DNA of 64,000 bases from Anaerolineae bacterium (GTDB lineage: Bacteria > Chloroflexota > Anaerolineae > Aggregatilineales > Phototrophicaceae): contig JAIOHM010000113.1 of assembly GCA_019912965.1 (NCBI GenBank), positions 1 to 64,000 on the forward strand, in the 5' to 3' direction. Positions 52,761 through 62,390 of this stretch are shown here, piece by piece. The position numbers and the translations under genes were made by a program. A model generated the notes under the pieces. It had not been told where the DNA came from and did not search any database. It saw only the letters and a list, made by a program, of their open reading frames with translations. Position 1 is the stretch's first letter. Every line of letters starts with the position of its first letter.

Positions 52761-55700
52761 TTATGATCTTCCAAAACGATTCAAAATACGACGGATTTTT
52801 GCTCGAGAGGTAGACGAAATAAATGCATCAAACAGACTATCTCGAATTTGATTTAGTACATCATCACTGTACTCGATTTTTGCGCTAATTTTTTCTAATG
52901 CGTCAACTGCCCAAGTGCGAGTAAGTGTGTCATTATCATGCATAACACACTTAATCAATGGTTCAATGGATTTATAAGTACTTACTGTTCCCAGTGAATA
53001 GCAAGCGGTCATTCGCACAGCTGAAGATACATCAAGTAATCCTTGCAGTAAGGGATCTTGGAAAATTTGGATGTATTCTGGTTGTTTTGCAAGTAAAGAT
53101 TGTATTCTCCACATTGCGGAATTACGAGTACTAATGTTTGAATGATTCAAAGCAAGATCAATTAAATATCCAGTATCCCCGATCTCTGCCAAACCAGATG
53201 CCGCAGACAATATTACATCTCTATCTTTATCATCCAACGCTCCTCTTAAACTCATTCGAGATTCTTGTTTTCCGAGTTTGCCTAGGGCACTAACAACTGA
53301 CATTCGTACCCAATAATTCTCGTCATGAAGCAGATTAGAAAGAGCGCCTATTACACTGGGAACGCCTATTTCCCCTAGAGCGAATATAGCCGAAGACCTT
53401 ACCCACTCATCTTTGTCAGTCAATAATTTGACAAGGGCATCTATAGCATTAAGCCCTCCCCCAATTTGCCCAATAGATGAAGCTGATGCCGAACGAACAT
53501 TGCTATCTTTATCATTTAACAATAAAATAAGCGATTCAATAATTTTCGGTACATCCTCATTCTTTATGTTACCTTTACTACGCTGGTCTTTAGCACCTAA
53601 CCAACCCAGTGTTTTTGCCGCCTCCATACGTATGCCGGGATGAACATTACTAGTACATTTTATAACCGGAGCTAGAACAGCACGATCATTAAGATTAGCT
53701 AGGGCCATAAGGATAGCCGCTGTGACTCGAGGTGTTTGATAATTATCCAGTTCTTGTAGAAGAATATTCAAAGCTACAATCCCAACTCTTTGGATACAAA
53801 AAGAGAACTGGTAATCAAAGATCAGAGAACGTTGTAAGGCTTGAATAAGCAGTTCAACAACTTGGGAATCTTGAACACAACCCAAAATGTTCACCGCATT
53901 TGTACTATTATGGCGATCCTCTAAAAGGATATTTCCAAGTCGATTAATATGATATTTAACTTCGGTTCGTAACGATTCAAGTATCTTCTCATTAAAACGA
54001 AGATTGGAAAGCGCATTTAACGCTGCCGCCCGGACAGAATTATTTTCATCCTCTATGTATTGAAACAAACGTTGAATTGCAGATTGTGCATCTACAAGTT
54101 CGATTTGTGCCAGATCAGCAAGAGTTTTTAAAGCCAATTCACGAATTTCGACATTCTCATGTTCAAGGATATCTTTAAATGACTCAACGTCAATTAAGGG
54201 TACAAACGCATATCTAGCATCAGGTCGTTGATAAGAATCAGAATTTAAGGCATAAAGCGCACCAAGCACGCTTCGTTGAATATCAACATTATCATCCTTC
54301 AACAAATCAACCAGATTTTGAATACCTTCGAACGCGCGAGGTTCGCCTGTCGCCATAACACTGCCAAGCGCGACAGCTGCCTTAGCTCGAACTGCTGTTT
54401 CGGCATCATTCAGTTTTTCAATTAACAAATCGACGGCGCGAGGGTGAGCAATTGCACCAAGCGCCTGCGCTGCATGAGCACGAGACGCAATATGCTGATC
54501 TTGGAGCAATTGAATCAGCGGATCAACCGCTGTCGCATTTCCATACTGACTCAACATCCACGCAGCGCCACTGCGAATACCCGAATCCGAATTTTTAAGT
54601 TGTGCAATCAAGGTTTCGGTGATTTGATCCTTGATTAATTTTGGAATGATATTTTGAACCATCCCTCTCTGTTCATCCGAAATCGCCAAATCCCCGCCAA
54701 TCTTTAAGGCGACGTTCCGTAAACCATTCAACACAGGACGCTGCGGGCTGTATTCATCCCAATCGCCCTCGTAGAGATCGTGTTCAGTAGTAATTTCGAT
54801 GGCGATCAAAGCCATTTCGCGGTTTTGGGGAATATCTTCTTTGAGATAAGGATTAAATAATTTCGGCAGCAAGTTCCATAAATCACTCTGACGGTTGCCA
54901 TGAAACAGCAAATCAGCGGCAAGTAAGGTCACATTGCGCCAGAGCAAAGGATCTCTACTGACACATTCTAGAAGCAGCACTGGAAAATGGGTTCCCGTAA
55001 TGAGGTAACTCGCCGAAAGATGTTCTTGAAAACTGCGGTGTGCAAATTGATATTTGTTGGGAGATTTTTCGTAGATTACGCCTGCACGTTGGGCTAATGA
55101 TTCCAATAAAAGATCATAATCAACACCCTTTACGCCTATCTCGCGCACAGTAGTCATAATCAGACCGCTTTCAAATACAGCATCATCGCCACTTTGCGTT
55201 CCACCGTGCACACGGCAAGCTAAGCTATCCAGCACAGCACGGAGTTCTCCCTGCGTCAGGCCAATCCGTTCTGCAAGCGATTGACCACCTGTTAAATCTT
55301 TAGTTGTCCACCGCCGAATGAGCATATTCACACATTCTCGATAGATTGCGCCTTTGGTCACAGGCAGTCGTTTTTCAACAGGTAAATTTTGGTTATTGAG
55401 CCAGATAGCGGACATTAAAGTGAAAAATAATGGGCTGCTGCGGAGTTCATGCGGCACATTATTCATCTGATTATTGAATTGTTCGGCCTCTTGTTTGGCT
55501 TTATCTTCGCCAAGCACCACCAAGAACAACTTGTTAGCCAGTTCTTTTAAACGTTCTGATTCGAGGGCAGCTAAGGTTACATGCCCGAATCCATTAAGCT
55601 GCCAATCTTCAGCAAAATAGGCATAGGGTCGAGAGGTAACGACAATCCGGCATTCTGGATACGATTCACGTAAATCGTTTGCCAATTTCTTGATTTGCTC

Positions 55701-56924
55701 CCGGCGCTCACGACGGTCAGCTTCTGGCACTTCGTCCAGACCATCTAGAAAAATCATTGCATCGCCATCGCGCATCTGATCGCGCAAATCATTTAGATAA
55801 CCGGTAAGACCGTCAGGTTTGAGTAATTCCTGCTCGATATAGGTGAAGAATTTCTCTAAAGTGACTTCATCTCGTAAGTCCGGGAATGCCGAACGCACTA
55901 ATGAACGAAGCTCAATATAAATGGGTGTATAGGCAGGATGAGGCCAATAGCGGAGTTGATTAATATCTACCTTCGCTTCATCCCCTTCCCGCAGCATATC
56001 TCCGGCCATCGTCAGCGCCAGATGACGCATCAAAGTACTTTTACCGCTGCCGGGGTCACCCGTAATCACCAAGCGAGATTGTATTGCTAATACATCTTCA
56101 GATTCCAATGACCAGACACGGCGTAAACCGTCCGTCATACCATACAGACCCTCACTCCGATTGGCTTCCTCCTGTATCTTTTCAATCATTCCGCTAACAA
56201 TTGAAGGTTCTGGTTCAAGTCCGGGAAAAGTTCGGGGACGGGTATCTTTGAGAAGCAAGGCTTCCAACATTTTGAGATCATTATCTTTTCGTTCCGTATC
56301 AGCGGGCAGCACCCACCAATCTACCAATGCTGTATCCCTGACCATCCCATAAACCCAGAGGCCAAGCGACAGAGGCACATAAATATCAAATAAGCTCACA
56401 GTGTCGCGCGGCGTAGAATCAAGTAAATAAGTCAGCTTTACTTTACTGTGACGAGCAAATAAGGAACGCAAATAGTCGCGATGCAGCTTTCGGAATGCAG
56501 GATCAGTAAGCCGCTTATCGCGCCCTAGTACTTTCGGTAAACTGGCAATCAGCCGATCCCACGCAAAGTGATCGTCATGGCTATTCACAAAATCGATGTA
56601 ATTTAGGTTTTCTACACCTAATTTCTCTAAATCTTCTCCGGTCACCCTTTTTACTTGCAGCGGAAGAATTTTACGCCCAACCGACTTAGCGTAATCAACT
56701 TCTTCTTTAACTTGAGGGGAAGCACAGGCATCTGGTGTAAGCATCAAAAGCACAACATCGGCTTTGTCGATACCCTTTCGAATTTCGACGCGCCAATCCT
56801 CTCCGCCCGGAATGCTAACGGCATCAATCCATACATCAAAATAGTAATCTTTTTGCAATCGGTCAGATATTTTGGTGACCGCTACCCGATCATCACGTTT
56901 ATAGGAAATGAAGAGTGTACGCAT
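52761..56924 (-). CDS. TIR-NACHT-HEAT repeat protein, candidate antiphage sensor
   Basis: A 1387-residue protein, AGGA before the ATG. Residues 1-95 form a TIR domain (MRTLFISYKRDDRVAVTKIS, with E74/E75 of VKEEVDYA as the expected catalytic Glu of NAD-cleaving TIRs). A linker of about 190 residues follows, then a NACHT NTPase: Walker A GDPGSGKST (289-297), Walker B IFLDGLDEVP (391-400), and the RIVVTSRPYAY arm. The middle part to about 740 resembles NACHT helical/winged-helix regions, and roughly 14 HEAT repeats fill 780-1387 (DKDSNVRSASASSIGQIGGG and so on). This is the plan of bacterial NLR-like defence proteins, in which the repeats sense a phage product and TIR depletes NAD. The gene is visibly AT-richer than its neighbours, suggesting transfer. 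Confidence 0.87.
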   Translation of the reverse strand: MRTLFISYKRDDRVAVTKISDRLQKDYYFDVWIDAVSIPGGEDWRVEIRKGIDKADVVLLMLTPDACASPQVKEEVDYAKSVGRKILPLQVKRVTGEDLEKLGVENLNYIDFVNSHDDHFAWDRLIASLPKVLGRDKRLTDPAFRKLHRDYLRSLFARHSKVKLTYLLDSTPRDTVSLFDIYVPLSLGLWVYGMVRDTALVDWWVLPADTERKDNDLKMLEALLLKDTRPRTFPGLEPEPSIVSGMIEKIQEEANRSEGLYGMTDGLRRVWSLESEDVLAIQSRLVITGDPGSGKSTLMRHLALTMAGDMLREGDEAKVDINQLRYWPHPAYTPIYIELRSLVRSAFPDLRDEVTLEKFFTYIEQELLKPDGLTGYLNDLRDQMRDGDAMIFLDGLDEVPEADRRERREQIKKLANDLRESYPECRIVVTSRPYAYFAEDWQLNGFGHVTLAALESERLKELANKLFLVVLGEDKAKQEAEQFNNQMNNVPHELRSSPLFFTLMSAIWLNNQNLPVEKRLPVTKGAIYRECVNMLIRRWTTKDLTGGQSLAERIGLTQGELRAVLDSLACRVHGGTQSGDDAVFESGLIMTTVREIGVKGVDYDLLLESLAQRAGVIYEKSPNKYQFAHRSFQEHLSASYLITGTHFPVLLLECVSRDPLLWRNVTLLAADLLFHGNRQSDLWNLLPKLFNPYLKEDIPQNREMALIAIEITTEHDLYEGDWDEYSPQRPVLNGLRNVALKIGGDLAISDEQRGMVQNIIPKLIKDQITETLIAQLKNSDSGIRSGAAWMLSQYGNATAVDPLIQLLQDQHIASRAHAAQALGAIAHPRAVDLLIEKLNDAETAVRAKAAVALGSVMATGEPRAFEGIQNLVDLLKDDNVDIQRSVLGALYALNSDSYQRPDARYAFVPLIDVESFKDILEHENVEIRELALKTLADLAQIELVDAQSAIQRLFQYIEDENNSVRAAALNALSNLRFNEKILESLRTEVKYHINRLGNILLEDRHNSTNAVNILGCVQDSQVVELLIQALQRSLIFDYQFSFCIQRVGIVALNILLQELDNYQTPRVTAAILMALANLNDRAVLAPVIKCTSNVHPGIRMEAAKTLGWLGAKDQRSKGNIKNEDVPKIIESLILLLNDKDSNVRSASASSIGQIGGGLNAIDALVKLLTDKDEWVRSSAIFALGEIGVPSVIGALSNLLHDENYWVRMSVVSALGKLGKQESRMSLRGALDDKDRDVILSAASGLAEIGDTGYLIDLALNHSNISTRNSAMWRIQSLLAKQPEYIQIFQDPLLQGLLDVSSAVRMTACYSLGTVSTYKSIEPLIKCVMHDNDTLTRTWAVDALEKISAKIEYSDDVLNQIRDSLFDAFISSTSRAKIRRILNRFGRS

Positions 56925-57081
56925 GATGAATCCTGAGATTAAGAAGCGCCGAATGATGTAAGTAGATTATACACATTCCTCTAAAATAGAAACAAAGCAA
57001 GCGAGGCATGTTTCCAAGTTCCTCGTTTCCGGTTATACTCGCCGCAATCATGTAACGTTGTAGCATCCTGAAGGGGCTTGT

Positions 57082-58632
57082 ATGGCAGAATCGCCTCCCA
57101 TCGTACTCGAAGTACGCGGCCTGACCAAACGTTTCCCCGGCGTCCTCGCCAATGACCATATCGACCTCAAGCTCCGTAAGGGGCAGGTCTTGGGTCTGCT
57201 GGGGGAAAACGGCGCGGGCAAATCCACGCTTATGAACCTGATTTACGGCCTCTACCACCCGGACGAGGGCGAAATTCTGGTGAATGGCAAAGCCGCCCAC
57301 ATCAAAAACCCCAATGACGCCATCGGTTTGGGTATTGGCATGGTGCATCAGCACTTCCAGCTTGTACCTGTGCTGACCGTGACCGATAACATTATGCTGG
57401 GCAACGAGTCGGTTAAGGGTTTGTTTCTAGACCGCCGTACTGCCCGCCAGCGCATTGTGGAAATTTCCGAGCATTATGGGCTGGAAGTTGACCCTGATGC
57501 ACTGGTGCAGGATTTACCGGTTGGGGTGCAGCAGCGTGTGGAAATCATCAAAGCCCTGTACCGCAAATGTGACATCCTGATTCTGGATGAACCCTCGGCT
57601 GTGCTTACGCCGCAGGAAACTGAAGGCTTGTTCGGCATTATGCGAACACTGTTGGAACGGGGTGTCAGTATCATTTTCATTTCGCACAAGTTGAAAGAAG
57701 TGCTGGAAATCTGCGACACGGTGACAGTACTGCGGCTGGGCAAAGTGGTGGGCGATGCCGACCCCCAAACCTCGACGGAGGAATCGCTGGCTTCCATGAT
57801 GGTAGGCCGCAACGTCATCCTTCAGGTGGAAAAAGGCGAACCCAATATTGGCGAACCCGTGCTGACCATTCAAGACTTATGTGTGCGTGATGACCGCAAA
57901 CTGCTGGCTGTCGATCATCTATCGCTGGAACTCCGCAGCGGGGAAATTCTGGGCGTAGCTGGTGTGCAGGGCAATGGGCAGACCGAACTGGTAGAAGCCA
58001 TCACTGGATTACGCCGCGCGGAAGGCGGCAAGGTTATCGTCGAGTATAAAGATGTGACCAACAACCGCCCGCGAATCGTCACGGAAACCGGGGTAGCGCA
58101 CGTACCGGAAGACCGTCGTAAAAACGGCATGGTCTCTGACTTCCCGATCAAAGATAATCTCGTCTTGCAAACCTATTATATCGGTCCATTTTCCATCGGC
58201 ATTTTAGCGAATGAACGCGCAAAAGAAGAAAATGCCAATCGGCTGGTCAAGGAATACGATGTACGGACGCCCAGCATCTTCGCTAACATTGGCACGCTCT
58301 CTGGCGGCAACCAGCAGAAAACCATCGTTGCCCGCGAATTTTCCCGTAAAAGTCATCTGCTGGTGGCAGCCCAGCCCACGCGCGGACTCGATGTCGGCTC
58401 GATTGAATATATTCATAAACAGATTGTGCGAATGCGCGACGAAGGTGTGGCAGTGTTACTGGTTTCTACCGAACTGGATGAAATTTTTTCGCTTTCCGAC
58501 CGCATTGCTGTAATGTATGCCGGCAAAATTATTGATACGGTTTCAATCCACGAAGCCACCCGCGAAAATATTGGATTGCTGATGGCAGGCATTAAACGCG
58601 ACAAAACCGAGGGGATGGTGACACATGGCTGA
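57082..58632 (+). CDS. ABC transporter ATP-binding protein, BMP/nucleoside type, two NBDs
   Basis: A 516-residue fusion of two nucleotide-binding domains, GAAGGGG before the ATG. First NBD: Walker A LLGENGAGKSTLMNLIYG, signature LPVGVQQRVEIIKAL, Walker B ILILDEPSAVL. Second NBD: degenerate Walker A GVQGNGQTELVEAI, signature LSGGNQQKTIVAREFS and Walker B AAQPTRGLDVG. This asymmetric pattern is normal for RbsA/YufO-type proteins. With the two permeases downstream it makes the core of a nucleoside/BMP-type importer. The BMP-family binding protein is not in the window. Ends overlapping the next gene by 8 bp. Confidence 0.92.
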   Translation: MAESPPIVLEVRGLTKRFPGVLANDHIDLKLRKGQVLGLLGENGAGKSTLMNLIYGLYHPDEGEILVNGKAAHIKNPNDAIGLGIGMVHQHFQLVPVLTVTDNIMLGNESVKGLFLDRRTARQRIVEISEHYGLEVDPDALVQDLPVGVQQRVEIIKALYRKCDILILDEPSAVLTPQETEGLFGIMRTLLERGVSIIFISHKLKEVLEICDTVTVLRLGKVVGDADPQTSTEESLASMMVGRNVILQVEKGEPNIGEPVLTIQDLCVRDDRKLLAVDHLSLELRSGEILGVAGVQGNGQTELVEAITGLRRAEGGKVIVEYKDVTNNRPRIVTETGVAHVPEDRRKNGMVSDFPIKDNLVLQTYYIGPFSIGILANERAKEENANRLVKEYDVRTPSIFANIGTLSGGNQQKTIVAREFSRKSHLLVAAQPTRGLDVGSIEYIHKQIVRMRDEGVAVLLVSTELDEIFSLSDRIAVMYAGKIIDTVSIHEATRENIGLLMAGIKRDKTEGMVTHG

Positions 58633-60871
58633 AGGAACACTGCGTGGCCCAACGGCACTGGCTCCCATTGCCCGACGGTGGGGACGAATTTCCCCGGCGC
58701 TTGTGCCGGTTTTTGCGGTCATCACCGCCCTGATCATCGGTATGCTGTTCATGATTCTGACGACCTTCATCACGCGCGGCAGCGTGGACATCGGCGCAGA
58801 ATTGAACAGAACGGGCACGGCTTATGCGGGTCTGTTGGAAGGCTCTGTCGGAATCACCCTGAGCAATACACTGACAGCCGATAGTTTGAATCTGGCAGAA
58901 ATCTATATCGCCAATACCCCCGACATGGCAACACGCGATCTGAATCTGGCAGCGCGGGCATCGGATGATGTTGGCAAACTCGGCCTCGAAACTAGCCTGC
59001 GTTACAGCGAACTCTTTGCCCGATACCCTGATCTGACCGACGAACAGATTGACGAACTGGGGGCACGCATTGCAGACATTGCCACGATTGGCGATGAAAA
59101 ACTGTTAGCGATGACGCCGCTCATTGTCGGGCTGAATGAAATCGAACGCGATGCGGCTGAAGCGCTGGTTGAAAAAGCCGCTGCATCAGATACTTTAACC
59201 CCTGAAATCCGCACTGAACTGGAAACTGACGTTCCAGCAGCAGCGGATTACAATGACGCCGATTTGTTGAGTTCCCTCAAAACAATTCAGGAACAGGGAC
59301 TCGTCAAGATGGGACGACTGGTGGAACAGGCAGGTGTGCTTTCGGCACTGGAACTCACATCCAGTTCGCCAGATGCACAGGACATCGCGGCCATCAGCAT
59401 CCTCACATCGGTGAAAGCCCGCGAACAAGCGGCATTTGCCACCAAACTTCAATCATTAGGCATTCTGGATCCTGCCAGTTTGGGCAGCCAATTACGACTG
59501 ATAAAAGACCTGTTCGATGATGGACTGCTGACTGCTGAAACCGTGAATGCGGCAATAGACACCGAATTGGATAGCATCATTCAAAATCGGGTTGTGCTGC
59601 TGCGCCCCAACGATCAGATCATTCTCAGCCCCAACAACGCAGCCTCTGGCATCATCATGGCGGAGAACAAAACGCCGGATGATCCACGCGACGACAATGT
59701 GGTGGATGCGGTGTATTTGCAATTGGGAACGGGGCGCGCTTTTATATTCTTTCCCGGCAATCTGGAAAATATGATCGTTCGTTCGATCCCGTTCATCATC
59801 GCAGGGCTGGCAGTAGCGCTGGGCTTCAAAGCCGGGCTGTTCAACATCGGCGCAGAAGGTCAACTTTATGCCGGGGGTATTCTGGCAGCATGGGTCGGGT
59901 TTTCGCCAATCTTCGCGGGACTTTCGCCTTGGTTACATATCCCCTTAGTGATAATCGTTGGGATGGCTGGTGGGCTGCTGTGGGGTGCGATACCGGGTTT
60001 GCTCAAAGCCTATACCGGAGCGCACGAAGTCATCAACACCATCATGCTCAACTTCATTGCTATCCTGCTGGTAGACTGGCTGATTAAATCCAACGATCCA
60101 GTTATTTTATTGGATACCACTGCCAGTGTACCCCGCACACCCTATCTACTGGAGACTTCGCGGCTGCCGACCTTCCAAAGCATCCCAACCTGGTTGTTTA
60201 TTGCGGCAGGTATAGTAGTCACTGTATTCGGCTTGTATCAGCGGCGGAATACACTTCAAACCGATATGCGGAATATCATCCCTCCGGTAATCAACGGCCT
60301 GTTGATCGGGGTTGGCGGACTGTTTCTCGGTTGGCTTGGTTCACGCGGCAAACTCCACATCGGCTTTGTGCTCATGCTGATCGCCGTATGGTTGACGGAC
60401 TGGTTTTTAGAACGCACCACGCTTGGTTTCGAAGTCCGTACCGTCGGCGCGAACCCGGATGCTGCCCGCTACGCCGGGATGAACGTCAAACTGAATATTG
60501 TGTTGGCAATGGCGTTGGCCGGACTGCTGGCAGGATTGGCAGGAACGATTGAGGTAGCGGGCGTTCAGTTCAATATGCAGCCCGGTTACTTTGGTGGCGT
60601 CGGGTTTGATGCCATCGCGGTTGGCCTACTCGCCCGGACGAATCCCCGCAACATGATCGCGGCGGGTTTGCTATGGGGGGCGCTGCTGGCCGGGGGCGGT
60701 CTGATGCAAACACGTGCCGGAATTTCTATCGATCTGGTCAAAATCATTCAGGCGCTCATCATCATGTTCGTGGCTGCTGACGCCATCATCCGCTTCCTGT
60801 GGCGTGTGCCAGAAGCCACACCAGAAGAAAAAGCGCGCACGATGTTTTCCAACAAAGGCTGGGGAGGCTAA
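58625..60871 (+). CDS. ABC transporter permease, BMP/nucleoside type, with large extracytoplasmic domain
   Basis: A 748-residue permease. TM1 is at about residues 24-46 (VFAVITALIIGMLFMILTTFI), and the rest of the usual nine or so helices start around residue 385 with IPFIIAGLAVALGFKAGLFNIGAEGQLYAGG, a diagnostic block. Between them is a polar, helical segment of about 320 residues (repeated DEQIDELGARIADIA-like helices and coils) with no membrane helix. Standard members are 350-400 residues, so the extra domain is the odd feature. The permease part ends MNVKLNIVLAMALAGLLAGLAGT and VGLLARTNPRNMIAAGLLWG. It pairs with the next gene, 6 bp later. Confidence 0.88.
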   Translation: MAEGTLRGPTALAPIARRWGRISPALVPVFAVITALIIGMLFMILTTFITRGSVDIGAELNRTGTAYAGLLEGSVGITLSNTLTADSLNLAEIYIANTPDMATRDLNLAARASDDVGKLGLETSLRYSELFARYPDLTDEQIDELGARIADIATIGDEKLLAMTPLIVGLNEIERDAAEALVEKAAASDTLTPEIRTELETDVPAAADYNDADLLSSLKTIQEQGLVKMGRLVEQAGVLSALELTSSSPDAQDIAAISILTSVKAREQAAFATKLQSLGILDPASLGSQLRLIKDLFDDGLLTAETVNAAIDTELDSIIQNRVVLLRPNDQIILSPNNAASGIIMAENKTPDDPRDDNVVDAVYLQLGTGRAFIFFPGNLENMIVRSIPFIIAGLAVALGFKAGLFNIGAEGQLYAGGILAAWVGFSPIFAGLSPWLHIPLVIIVGMAGGLLWGAIPGLLKAYTGAHEVINTIMLNFIAILLVDWLIKSNDPVILLDTTASVPRTPYLLETSRLPTFQSIPTWLFIAAGIVVTVFGLYQRRNTLQTDMRNIIPPVINGLLIGVGGLFLGWLGSRGKLHIGFVLMLIAVWLTDWFLERTTLGFEVRTVGANPDAARYAGMNVKLNIVLAMALAGLLAGLAGTIEVAGVQFNMQPGYFGGVGFDAIAVGLLARTNPRNMIAAGLLWGALLAGGGLMQTRAGISIDLVKIIQALIIMFVAADAIIRFLWRVPEATPEEKARTMFSNKGWGG

Positions 60872-60877
60872 CCCTGC

Positions 60878-62179
60878 ATGGCAACTTCATCAACCTTCAA
60901 CACTGCACTGGCTGCGCCTAAAACATGGCGGGACAGCATCAAAATTACCCGGCTCACTGTGTTCTCGATTCTTTTCATCCTCGTTGGCATCTGGATTTTG
61001 CTGACCGTTCCGGGCAACATTGCCGGGGATGTCAGCACCCTGCTGACGTTTGACGCGGGCGGAACTCAGGGCATTTCCATCCCGACAGTTCCATTTGCTG
61101 TGCTGGTCGCGCTATTGTATGTGGCAGGCGGAATTGTTGGTCTGCTGCCATTGCCCAACCTCAAGCGGGCGAAATTCTGGTGGCTGCTCATCAATGGTTT
61201 TCTCATCATCCCTACCGTGCTCATCATCATCGCAGCAGGCGGCAAAACCAACGTCACCATCATGCTTTCGGAGAGTTTGCGGCTTTCGACACCACTGATT
61301 TTGGGGGCAATGGCGGGGTTATGGTCGGAGCGTTCCGGTGTGACTAACATCGCCATCGAAGGCATGATGCTCACAGGGGCATGTTTAGGATTCGTCGGCT
61401 ACGTCATCTTTACGATAAACGGCATGTCAATCCCAACTGCTCAATTCCTCGGTGTGATCGTGGCAGTAGTCGCCGGGGCACTGATGGCAAGCCTGCACGC
61501 ATGGCTGTCGCTGACCTTCACCACCAATCAAGTTGTCAGCGGAACGGTTATCAATATCCTCGCTATCGGTCTGACCAGTTTCTTGCGGCGCGAGGTGTTG
61601 GTCTCTGCCGACAGCGCCCGCGGCACGATGTCACTGCTGCCCATCCCCGGCCTTTCGGACTTGCCAGTTGTGGGACAGGTGTTATTCAATGGAAAACCAA
61701 TTTTCTACGGCATGTTTATCCTCGTGGTCGCCACTCACATCATCATGTACTACACTCGCTGGGGTTTGCGAACACGGGCAGTAGGCGAAAATCCCCATGC
61801 TGCCGACACGCTGGGCATTAATGTCCTCCGCAACCGTTGGATAAACGTGATTATCAGCGGCATGATTGCCGGGTTAGCCGGGGCATGGTACACACTGGAA
61901 ACTACCGGTGCGTTTGATGATAACATGACTTCCGGGCAGGGTTTCATCGCGCTGGCTGCGATGATCTTTGGCAACTGGACACCGTTCGGGGCAGCGGGTG
62001 GTGGTTTGTTATTCGGTTTCTCGGTCGCACTGGGACAGCGTTTCCAGTTCCTCGGCGTAGCCATACCACCACAGTTTTTGCAAATGGTGCCCTACCTCAT
62101 CACGATTGTGGTGCTGGCGGGGTTGATCGGCAAAGCCACACCGCCCAAAGCCGATGGTGTTCCCTACGAAAAAGAGTAA
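60878..62179 (+). CDS. ABC transporter permease, BMP/nucleoside type, second subunit
   Basis: A 433-residue membrane protein, GGAGG upstream. An N-terminal extension with a few helices precedes SLRLSTPLILGAMAGLWSERSGVTNIAIEGMML, the conserved YufQ-type block, then LRTRAVGENPHAADTLGINVLRNRW and a final set of helices (FQFLGVAIPPQFLQMVPYLITIVVL). It completes the transmembrane pair of the importer. A terminator follows. Confidence 0.9.
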   Translation: MATSSTFNTALAAPKTWRDSIKITRLTVFSILFILVGIWILLTVPGNIAGDVSTLLTFDAGGTQGISIPTVPFAVLVALLYVAGGIVGLLPLPNLKRAKFWWLLINGFLIIPTVLIIIAAGGKTNVTIMLSESLRLSTPLILGAMAGLWSERSGVTNIAIEGMMLTGACLGFVGYVIFTINGMSIPTAQFLGVIVAVVAGALMASLHAWLSLTFTTNQVVSGTVINILAIGLTSFLRREVLVSADSARGTMSLLPIPGLSDLPVVGQVLFNGKPIFYGMFILVVATHIIMYYTRWGLRTRAVGENPHAADTLGINVLRNRWINVIISGMIAGLAGAWYTLETTGAFDDNMTSGQGFIALAAMIFGNWTPFGAAGGGLLFGFSVALGQRFQFLGVAIPPQFLQMVPYLITIVVLAGLIGKATPPKADGVPYEKE

Positions 62180-62192
62180 TCCACGATTATTT

Positions 62193-62228
62193 GGGGAAGG
62201 TGATCTAACAGCGTTCACCTTCCCTCTC
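62193..62228 (+). terminator. intrinsic terminator of the BMP-type ABC operon
   Basis: GGGAAGGTGA (62194-62203) and TCACCTTCCC (62215-62224) form a perfect 10-bp stem 15 bases after the last permease stop; only TCTCTC follows, so the T-run is poor. Confidence 0.55.
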
Positions 62229-62306
62229 TCATTTACCCCGATTTTACAAATTTCATGCTTGTTATTTCAATTTCGGCTTTATAGTATGGGATGACAAGGT
62301 AGTGAT

Positions 62307-62332
62307 AGCCCTTCGCAAGGGTATTTTGTTTT
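62307..62332 (+). terminator. second terminator-like hairpin before the DedA gene
   Basis: CCCTT (62309-62313) and AAGGG (62317-62321) with a 3-base loop, followed by TATTTTGTTTT. Confidence 0.55.
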
Positions 62333-62390
62333 AATAAATACCTGAACGTGCGAGGCGCTGCCTTGCTCATGAACAGGAATTGAACGCACT

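Noticed and set aside
53413-53643. Plus-strand open frames inside the TIR-NACHT gene
   Set aside because: Antisense shadows within a continuous 1387-codon gene with repeat periodicity.
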